In this document: in pieces, positions 1 to 5,554 of the stretch
Layout of the letters: each line of letters starts with the position of its first letter
Position numbering within the stretch: position 1 is the stretch's first letter
NCBI GenBank assembly: GCA_964460755.1
Contig: CAYWQL010000029.1
Coordinates: forward strand, 1-16,507
Origin: JAYFNU01 sp964460755
Lineage (GTDB): Bacteria > Bacillota > Clostridia > Oscillospirales > Ruminococcaceae
Direction: 5' to 3'
Length of the DNA: 16,507 nucleotides
The notes under the pieces: model-generated
Told to the model about the DNA's origin: nothing
Databases searched by the model: none
What the model saw: the letters and a program-made list of their open reading frames with translations, nothing else
Position numbers and translations under genes: made by a program

Positions 1-110
1 TGATTTTCGAAAAGAAAAACGCCGTATACAAGCGACGGAAGAGTAATAGATATAAATATAAACAAAGTTTCTTAAAAAACGAAAAAAAAGTCGCAAAGAG
101 CGGTATAATT

Positions 111-119
111 TGATATAAT
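111..119 (+). promoter_or_regulatory. Extended -10 promoter of the LRR lipoprotein gene
   Basis: TGATATAAT is a perfect TGn-extended -10 box. No good -35 hexamer lies 16-18 bp upstream, as is usual for extended -10 promoters. Initiation would fall near 126, giving a leader of about 29 nt that contains the AGGA ribosome binding site at 143-146. A second TATAAT at 104-109 may be an alternative. Bases 1-110 show no other supported feature; any gene ending there lies mostly outside the window. Confidence 0.7.
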
Positions 120-154
120 TGAAAAAAATCGGTAGAAGAACGAGGAAATGGGCT

Positions 155-1309
155 ATGAGAAGCGGAAAAAGAAGAATTATCGCCGCATTGATTGTCGCCG
201 CGCTTGCGGTTTCGCTTTTTGGGGGGTGTGCTAAAACCGCTCAATCGTTTATCGAGCAGGGCGACAAGTATCTTTCAGCATACAACTATGACAAGGCGAT
301 GGACAAATATAATGAGGCGCTGAAGCTTGAGGAGGACAACGTCGACGCGTATAGGGGACTTGCGAAGGCGCTTCTCGGACGAAACGAATACGAGCGCGCG
401 GCGGATATATACATTCAGCTTGGCGACGAGGGTGAAGCGGCGAGGGTGTATGAAGCCCACGAGGATATAAATAAGGCGACCGAGCTTTATCACGAGGACT
501 TTTTGCTTACAGGAAGCCAAACGAGCTTTGACAAATATCTCGAATACACCGATTATGAAGTTACCTTTGTTGACAGCGTCGTCGAGGGCTTTGTAAGGGA
601 ATATCTTGACAAGCCCGAGGGCGCGATAATGCGAAACGAGCTGAACGATATAACGGGCGTTCGGATTTATGGCGACGATTATCTTTTCTCAACCCCCTCG
701 ACAGAAGCGAAGGAAAAAACAGACCTGTACGACAACTATGCGGGCAACAAGCGTTCGGGCGTCGGCAGTATAGAGCACCTTGACGATTTTATTCATTTCG
801 CCAACCTTGAATATCTTCTTGTATATTATAATTCGATAAGCGACGTAGACGTTAAGCTTGCGGCGCACGAAAAGCTTGACCAGCTTTATCTTTCGTATAA
901 TTACATAAGCGACCTGACCGAAATCAGCGAGCTTACGAACATAACCAAGCTCAGTCTTACTGGCAACAGCATAAAAAATCTTGAGCCGATTTCGAATATG
1001 ACCCAGCTGACGCTGCTTTATCTTCAAAAGAATAATATTTCCGACCTGACGCCTCTTTCGGGCCTTACAAATCTTCAAAAGCTTCTTTTGAGCCAGAACA
1101 GCATAACCGACGTTACGCCGCTCGCGAATCTAACGGGGCTTACCGACCTGTTTTTGGACAACAACCGTTATTTGAAGGACATAAGGTGCTTGGATACGCT
1201 CGTTAATATGGAGCGTCTGACACTTGGAAAAACGCTGGTTAAGGATTACAGCGCGCTTAGCGGAATGACAAATTTGGAGTTTGACTACGTCGATTTAAGA
1301 ACGATATAA
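155..1309 (+). CDS. Lipoprotein with TPR-like and internalin-type leucine-rich repeats
   Basis: This is a predicted surface lipoprotein of 384 residues. A basic N-terminus and hydrophobic stretch end in the lipobox FGGC, with Cys25 as the lipidation site. Residues about 30-110 look like TPR-type helical pairs (GDKYLSAYNYDKAMDKYNEA, then YRGLAKALLGRNEYERAADIY). The C-terminal half carries at least four leucine-rich repeats of about 22 residues with the internalin pattern LxxLxLxxNxIxDLxPLxxL, for example LTLLYLQKNNISDLTPLSGL. Both repeat types bind proteins, so a role in surface protein-protein contact is likely; no partner is visible. A TTG at 119 in frame lies inside the -10 box, so ATG 155, eight bases after AGGA, is preferred. 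It has its own promoter and terminator and no operon partner. Confidence 0.85.
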   Translation: MRSGKRRIIAALIVAALAVSLFGGCAKTAQSFIEQGDKYLSAYNYDKAMDKYNEALKLEEDNVDAYRGLAKALLGRNEYERAADIYIQLGDEGEAARVYEAHEDINKATELYHEDFLLTGSQTSFDKYLEYTDYEVTFVDSVVEGFVREYLDKPEGAIMRNELNDITGVRIYGDDYLFSTPSTEAKEKTDLYDNYAGNKRSGVGSIEHLDDFIHFANLEYLLVYYNSISDVDVKLAAHEKLDQLYLSYNYISDLTEISELTNITKLSLTGNSIKNLEPISNMTQLTLLYLQKNNISDLTPLSGLTNLQKLLLSQNSITDVTPLANLTGLTDLFLDNNRYLKDIRCLDTLVNMERLTLGKTLVKDYSALSGMTNLEFDYVDLRTI

Positions 1310-1310
1310 C

Positions 1311-1339
1311 AAAAAGCGCCCCGACGGGGCGCTTTTTTT
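1311..1339. terminator. Bidirectional intrinsic terminator
   Basis: An 8-bp stem, AGCGCCCC/GGGGCGCT, around the loop GAC is flanked by five A on the left and seven T on the right. It therefore serves the lipoprotein gene on the plus strand and the ecfT operon ending at 1350 on the minus strand. Confidence 0.93.
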
Positions 1340-1349
1340 ATGGCTTAAA

Positions 1350-2177
1350 TCAGATAAAAGGATTATAGTATCGCCCGTGATTGACGAAATTAAGTAAAAG
1401 CGAAAAAACGAACAGAAGGGCGCACAGAATTATTGAAATATAGTCTGTGGCGCGAAATTTTCGGGACATATACCATGTGCGCTTTTTGTCCTTACCAAAG
1501 CCGCGAAGCTCCATTGCGTTGGCGATAATTTCAATTTTGTCCATGCTCGACATAATGAGAGGAAGAATGATTTTCGACGCGCTTCGAAGTCGCTTGGAAA
1601 GCCGTTCCTTTTTACTCATCTCTATGCCGCGCGCCTGCTGCGACTGGGATATGTCGTGATATTCACGCTGTATGTCGGGGATATACCGAAGGGCGAGGGA
1701 AACCGAATAGGATATCTTGTAGCTTACTCCGATTTTGTTAAGAGAGGCGGCAAATTCGCTTGGATTGGTCGTCGAAACGAAAAGGAGCACAATGGGAATG
1801 GTAGCGAAGTATTTGAGAACCAGGTTGAGATGATAAAAAAGCTGCTCCGACGTGACGATGTATCGACCTATTATTTCGAAAAGCACATGGCGCGTACCGT
1901 AGATTGAAACGCCGTGCTCGGGCGCGAAGAGAAAGATGAGAAGGTTGTTGAGCACCAAAAACACGAAGGTGAACCAAAGCATAAAGGAAACGTCCTTCAG
2001 CTTTATTTTTGATATGGCGAAAAGAACGAAGGACGCGATTGGCATAGCCGCGAGAAGCCGCGTGTCGAAGGTGGTCATCGCCGCGAAGGACCAAAGAAGA
2101 AGACAGGCAAGCTTGGTCGCGCCCGTGAGCTCGTGAATGGGAGATTTACGCTCGATATAGTTAAATATATTTGTCAT
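1350..2177 (-). CDS. ecfT: ECF transporter transmembrane component EcfT
   Basis: This is the integral membrane scaffold (T component) of an energy-coupling-factor importer, 275 residues. It couples ATP hydrolysis by the two EcfA domains to movement of the small substrate-binding S protein. Hydrophobic segments lie at about 20-55, 64-85, 118-136 and 245-265. The two coupling-helix signatures of the family are visible: Ala-Arg-Gly at 182-184 (QQARGIEM) and Leu-Arg-Gly at 224-226 (MELRGFG). Length is normal. Its ATG overlaps the stop of the ATPase gene by four bases (ATGA), so the two are translationally coupled. It is the last gene of the operon and ends just before the shared terminator. Confidence 0.92.
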   Translation of the reverse strand: MTNIFNYIERKSPIHELTGATKLACLLLWSFAAMTTFDTRLLAAMPIASFVLFAISKIKLKDVSFMLWFTFVFLVLNNLLIFLFAPEHGVSIYGTRHVLFEIIGRYIVTSEQLFYHLNLVLKYFATIPIVLLFVSTTNPSEFAASLNKIGVSYKISYSVSLALRYIPDIQREYHDISQSQQARGIEMSKKERLSKRLRSASKIILPLIMSSMDKIEIIANAMELRGFGKDKKRTWYMSRKFRATDYISIILCALLFVFSLLLNFVNHGRYYNPFI

Positions 2178-3883
2178 TTCACACGCGCCTTTCTGTCAAA
2201 GTCGATAAAACGCTGAACAAAGGCACGGGGATTTTCAAGTGAACACCGAACGGCGAGTTCGTACAGCGAGGTTTCCTTTAGACTTGCCTGTTCGATGATT
2301 TCACCGTCGGTTAAAATATTCGCGGGGGTGTCGTCGGTAATTTTGTGTCCGTCGGAAAAGACGACGGCGCGATTTGAATATTCCAGCATAAGATGCATAT
2401 CGTGGGTGATGAGAATGACCGTCACGCCGTGGCGGTTGAGCTCCAAGAGAAACTCCATAATATCGGTATAGTGACGATAGTCCTGCCCCGCCGTCGGCTC
2501 GTCAAGAATAATGATTTCGGGGTCGATAGCGAGTATAGACGCGATGGTGACTCGTTTTTTCTGCCCGAAGCTCAGTGCGCTTATGGGCCAGTTTCTGAAG
2601 GGATAAAGCCCGCATATTTTAAGGGTTTCCTCCACCTTTGGCTTTATGTCGTTTTCCGAACGCTTTCGTGTGCGAAGTCCGGTCGCGACCTCGTCCATAA
2701 TCATCGTTTCGCATATCATCTGGTTGGGGTTTTGCATAACGTAGCCGATATGGTCGGCGCGCTCTTTTATGCTGAGCTCTGCGATATCCTCGCCGCTGAG
2801 GGTGATTTCGCCCTCGTTTTGCTGTTCAAAGCCGCATACAACCTTAGAGAAGGTCGATTTTCCCGCGCCGTTCCGTCCGACTATACTCAAAATATCGCCC
2901 TTTTTAACGGTCAGCGAAATATCGCTCAGCGCCTGTTTTCCGTTCGGATATGAAAAGGTTATATTTTTCGCCTCAAGCTGAATTTCAGCGTCGGGCTTTT
3001 CGCCGGCGGGCGGCGTCTGCTCAAACCACGACTGAACCTGTTTTTTTGTCTTGTCGTCGAGCTTGACTGTCTCGATATGGGACGGCTTTATGTCGGGGGT
3101 GATTTTCACTCCCGCGTATTTGAGCGCGGTGATATAGAGCGGCTCGCGTATGCCGCTTTTAAACAGAAGGTCGGTTGAAAGCAGCTCGTCCGGAGACAGG
3201 TCGGCTATAATCCGCCCCTCGCCCATAAGTATTACGCGGTCAACGTCGCGGTGGAGCACATCCTCAAGGCGATGCTCTATAATAATTATTGTAGCGTTTT
3301 TGCTCTTGCTTATTTCGTCGATAAGCTCAATCGCCTGCTTGCCCGTCGCGGGGTCAAGGTTTGCGAGAGGCTCGTCGAAAAGAAGCAGGTCGACGTTGTC
3401 AACCATAACCCCCGCGAGGGATACGCGCTGTTTTTGACCGCCTGAAATTTCATATGGAGCGTGGAGCAGATGCTCGGCAATTTCGACCTCGCTTGCGACG
3501 TCGTGAACCCTATTTTTCATTTCCTCGACGTCGACGCGGTCGTTTTCAAGCGCGAAAGCAATGTCCTCCGCGACGGTCATACCGACAAACTGGCTGTCGG
3601 AATCCTGAAGCACGGTGCCGACGATTTTCGAAATATCGAAAATCGAAAGCTCGTCGGAGTTTTTGCCGCATATTTTGAGCGAACCTGTTTTTTTGCCGTA
3701 ATAGGATTGGGGAATAAGACCGTTTATGCAGTGGGCAAGGGTCGATTTTCCGCAACCCGACGGGCCGCAGATAAGCACCTTTTCACCCTCGTATATTTTT
3801 AAGGTTATGTCGTACAACGTCGGCTTTTCCTGCGCGTCGTACTTAAAACCGAAATTTTCAAATTCAATAACAGTTTTTTTCAC
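2174..3883 (-). CDS. ECF transporter double ATPase (fused EcfA1-EcfA2)
   Basis: This 569-residue protein holds two ABC ATPase domains in tandem, replacing the separate EcfA and EcfA' subunits, and powers the ECF importer from the cytoplasm. Domain 1: Walker A GPSGCGKST (40-48), signature ISGGQ (146-150), Walker B LLLFDE (166-171), H-loop His204. Domain 2: Walker A GRNGAGKST (336-344), signature LSFGQ (437-441), Walker B IIILDE (457-462), H-loop His494. All catalytic residues appear present in both halves, so both sites may be active. A linker of about 60 residues (240-300) joins them. The start is GTG, nine bases after AGGAG at 3893-3897. The gene follows the S component across a strong hairpin and overlaps ecfT by four bases. 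The double-ATPase architecture is typical of dedicated (group I-like) ECF systems. Confidence 0.93.
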   Translation of the reverse strand: MKKTVIEFENFGFKYDAQEKPTLYDITLKIYEGEKVLICGPSGCGKSTLAHCINGLIPQSYYGKKTGSLKICGKNSDELSIFDISKIVGTVLQDSDSQFVGMTVAEDIAFALENDRVDVEEMKNRVHDVASEVEIAEHLLHAPYEISGGQKQRVSLAGVMVDNVDLLLFDEPLANLDPATGKQAIELIDEISKSKNATIIIIEHRLEDVLHRDVDRVILMGEGRIIADLSPDELLSTDLLFKSGIREPLYITALKYAGVKITPDIKPSHIETVKLDDKTKKQVQSWFEQTPPAGEKPDAEIQLEAKNITFSYPNGKQALSDISLTVKKGDILSIVGRNGAGKSTFSKVVCGFEQQNEGEITLSGEDIAELSIKERADHIGYVMQNPNQMICETMIMDEVATGLRTRKRSENDIKPKVEETLKICGLYPFRNWPISALSFGQKKRVTIASILAIDPEIIILDEPTAGQDYRHYTDIMEFLLELNRHGVTVILITHDMHLMLEYSNRAVVFSDGHKITDDTPANILTDGEIIEQASLKETSLYELAVRCSLENPRAFVQRFIDFDRKARVK

Positions 3884-3914
3884 AAAAGATATCTCCTAAA
3901 ACTATTTGGGAAAT

Positions 3915-3944
3915 ATAAAGGCGGACTATGAAGTCCGCCTTTAT
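3915..3944 (-). terminator. Intercistronic hairpin between the S and A genes
   Basis: A perfect 13-bp stem with a four-base loop (AGGCGGACT against AGTCCGCCT at its core) lies in the 81-nt gap between the S gene and the ATPase gene. On the minus strand it is followed by TTTATATTT. It resembles a leaky intrinsic terminator or a 3'-end-protecting stem-loop rather than an operon end, because the A-T genes have no obvious promoter of their own. Confidence 0.7.
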
Positions 3945-3964
3945 TTCATAGGCAATAAACGAAA

Positions 3965-4516
3965 CTATTTTTCTTCCTTTAGGCTTCCGGATTTCGGCTT
4001 TGCCGCGGCATAAGCCAAGCACAGGAGCGTGCCGACGATAGCCGTTGTGACGATGTTCGCAAGAGCCGCAACCGCGCCCTGAACGAAAACCTTGTCGGCG
4101 GGCTCGGCATAGATAAGAATGTCGAGAACGGGAGCTACGCCAATCCAAGCGACGATGTGCGCGATGGCCTGATAAAGGTTGAAGCGAAGAATGCTCTTAA
4201 CGCCGAACTGCTCTCTTCCGATTGCAGTTTTCTTGCTTACGAAGCCCATGATAAGTCCGGCAACGCCCGAAGCGATAACCCAACTCCACCAAATTCCCCA
4301 ACCATAGGAGAAGTCAATTAGTGTATGACCGATAAGTCCGATAAGAAGACCCGCAATCGGTCCGAAAAGGCACGCCATAAAGCCAAGAAGACCGTACTGG
4401 ATGCTGATGTTTGTGTTTGGTACGGGGCTCGGAATAGCGACGAAGCGTCCGAGAACGAAGAATAACGCCGCGCCGATACCGATGGCAACGATTGTTACTA
4501 CAGGTGATTTTTTCAT
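3965..4516 (-). CDS. ECF transporter S component, UPF0397 family
   Basis: This 183-residue integral membrane protein is the substrate-capture (S) subunit of the ECF importer. Several hydrophobic helices alternate with short loops. Family-like blocks include VAIGIGAALFFVLGRF, PNTNI, FGPIAGLLIGLIGH, WGIWWSWV and DILIYAEPADKVFVQG. These match my memory of the UPF0397 family, often labelled 'ECF-type riboflavin transporter' or 'methionine-regulated ECF transporter'; neither label is proven by sequence. The ATG at 4516 has AGGAG seven bases upstream, and the longer TTG start at 4531 would overlap that site. The gene sits between the SAM-cleaving enzyme and the dedicated ATPase and T genes, so its ligand is probably linked to SAM metabolism (inference). 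Confidence 0.85.
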   Translation of the reverse strand: MKKSPVVTIVAIGIGAALFFVLGRFVAIPSPVPNTNISIQYGLLGFMACLFGPIAGLLIGLIGHTLIDFSYGWGIWWSWVIASGVAGLIMGFVSKKTAIGREQFGVKSILRFNLYQAIAHIVAWIGVAPVLDILIYAEPADKVFVQGAVAALANIVTTAIVGTLLCLAYAAAKPKSGSLKEEK

Positions 4517-4541
4517 TATTAATCTCCTCAAATAAAAATTT

Positions 4542-4567
4542 ATGTAAAACGAAAAACGTTTTTACAT
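4542..4567 (-). other. AT-rich inverted repeat between enzyme and S genes
   Basis: TGTAAAACG and CGTTTTTACA pair into a ten-pair stem with one bulged T around five A. The element touches the stop codon of the SAM-cleaving enzyme gene and ends before the S gene ribosome binding site. It is too AT-rich and lacks the tail to be a confident terminator; it may act as an RNA processing or stability element. Confidence 0.35.
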
Positions 4568-5415
4568 CAGAAGTTAACCGGAGCCTTTTTAAGAGATATG
4601 TGCCAGCTGTTGCCCGTGCCGATATTGTATGCCTTCGTAAACGAGCCTTGATTTATAGCGATGGCGAGGCAGTCGAGCGAGTTAATATAAACAAGCGGCT
4701 CACCGACGTAAACGTCGGCAAAGGACTTGGAGAAGACAAGAAAATTTCGATATAGGGTGCGGGTGTCGTTGTCGATTTTGACCTCGACGCGGTCGCCGTA
4801 TTTGATGTTTAAAGAAAGAAACATTTGACGCGGAATATTCGTCCAAAGGCTTCCGAAGCGTATATCGAGTACGTCTATCGTTCCAATCGCCCAGCCGTCC
4901 TCAATCACGGGGGGCGTTACGGGAAGCTCAACGACAGAGTCTACGTCTACCTTTTCCCCAACCTGCTCGTAGGTAATCGTACCGCTCGCAAGCCGCGCGC
5001 CCGTGAAAGCGTAGACGTCTCGTCCGTAAAAGGTGTATGATTCGCCGGAGTTCGGAAGGCGGTTGACCGTTTCGTCAATTAAACGCGCTTCCTCCAGTCC
5101 GATAAGACGTTTTATATGGGTGAGTGTTCCGTTGTCAGGAGTAACTATAAAATGCCCGTCCTTGGTTTTTGCGACGATACTTCTTCTTGTTGAGCCGACG
5201 CCAGGGTCGACGACTGAAACGAAAACCGAGCCTTCCTTCCAGTAGGAAAGGGTCTGAATAAGGCGATAGCTTGCTTCCCAGATGTTATACGGTTCAATTT
5301 CGTGGGTTAAATCGAATATCTTTAACGCGGAATTAACGCCGTAGGCGACGCCGTACATCGCGCTGACCGCTCCGTCCGCCGTTCCGAAATCGGTTTGAAA
5401 AACTAAAGGCTCCAT
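4567..5415 (-). CDS. S-adenosyl-L-methionine hydroxide adenosyltransferase (DUF62) family protein
   Basis: This 282-residue cytoplasmic enzyme belongs to the SAM hydrolase/fluorinase superfamily, whose usual reaction is SAM + water to adenosine + methionine. N-terminal signatures are QTDFG (7-11), DLTHEI (35-40), VVDPGVGSTRR (68-78) and PDNG (93-96). The C-terminal domain has FGSLWTNI (187-194). The Asp and Arg of the family triad are plausibly Asp70 and Arg77 or Arg78. The usual FHGRD motif reads FYGRD (129-133), and the usual FGN reads FGS (Ser189), both unusual as far as I recall. There is no long insertion after the VVDPGVG block, unlike fluorinase. ATG 5415 lies seven bases after GGAGG. 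It is the first gene of the ECF operon and has its own promoter. Confidence 0.88.
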   Translation of the reverse strand: MEPLVFQTDFGTADGAVSAMYGVAYGVNSALKIFDLTHEIEPYNIWEASYRLIQTLSYWKEGSVFVSVVDPGVGSTRRSIVAKTKDGHFIVTPDNGTLTHIKRLIGLEEARLIDETVNRLPNSGESYTFYGRDVYAFTGARLASGTITYEQVGEKVDVDSVVELPVTPPVIEDGWAIGTIDVLDIRFGSLWTNIPRQMFLSLNIKYGDRVEVKIDNDTRTLYRNFLVFSKSFADVYVGEPLVYINSLDCLAIAINQGSFTKAYNIGTGNSWHISLKKAPVNF

Positions 5416-5439
5416 AACATTTCCTCCACTAATGACTAT

Positions 5440-5468
5440 ATTTTAATATTATCTACATTTGATGTCAA
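5440..5468 (-). promoter_or_regulatory. Sigma-A promoter of the SAM enzyme-ECF operon
   Basis: On the minus strand TTGACA (5463-5468) and TAAAAT (5440-5445) are spaced by 17 bp, with eleven of twelve consensus bases. Initiation near 5433 leaves a leader of about 18 nt, which just holds the ribosome binding site. There is no room for a riboswitch downstream of this start. Confidence 0.85.
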
Positions 5469-5519
5469 TTAAAGATATGAGGTTTGGCGGAACGTATAAA
5501 TTATTGCTCGAAAATTCGA

Positions 5520-5549
5520 CAAAAAACCCGAAACCACAGGCTTCGGGTT
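5520..5549 (-). terminator. Terminator of the ABC permease operon
   Basis: AACCCGAA (5525-5532) pairs with TTCGGGTT (5542-5549). On the minus strand the stem is followed directly by T residues, five bases after the permease stop codon. Confidence 0.9.
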
Positions 5550-5554
5550 AAAAT

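Noticed and set aside
119..154. TTG start for the LRR lipoprotein
   Set aside because: The TTG overlaps the perfect extended -10 box, so it would not be in the transcript; ATG 155 has a good ribosome binding site.
2393..2953. Open reading frame of 186 codons opposite the double ATPase gene
   Set aside because: It lies wholly antisense to a well-supported ABC protein, shows no recognisable motif and no ribosome binding site. The same reasoning removes the other long antisense frames over the permease, GH3 and GT-C-like genes.
3965..4516. Riboflavin transporter label for the S component
   Set aside because: The family is often given this label automatically, but no FMN riboswitch or riboflavin gene is nearby, and the neighbours point to SAM metabolism. 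The substrate is left open.
5440..5545. Attenuator in the gap between the SAM enzyme and permease units
   Set aside because: The hairpin at 5525-5549 is upstream of the promoter for the SAM enzyme operon, so it cannot attenuate that operon.
5416..5554. Possible SAM or other riboswitch before the SAM enzyme operon
   Set aside because: The promoter places the transcript start about 18 nt before the ATG, and no structured leader or anti-terminator is seen. The only hairpin there belongs to the end of the permease operon.
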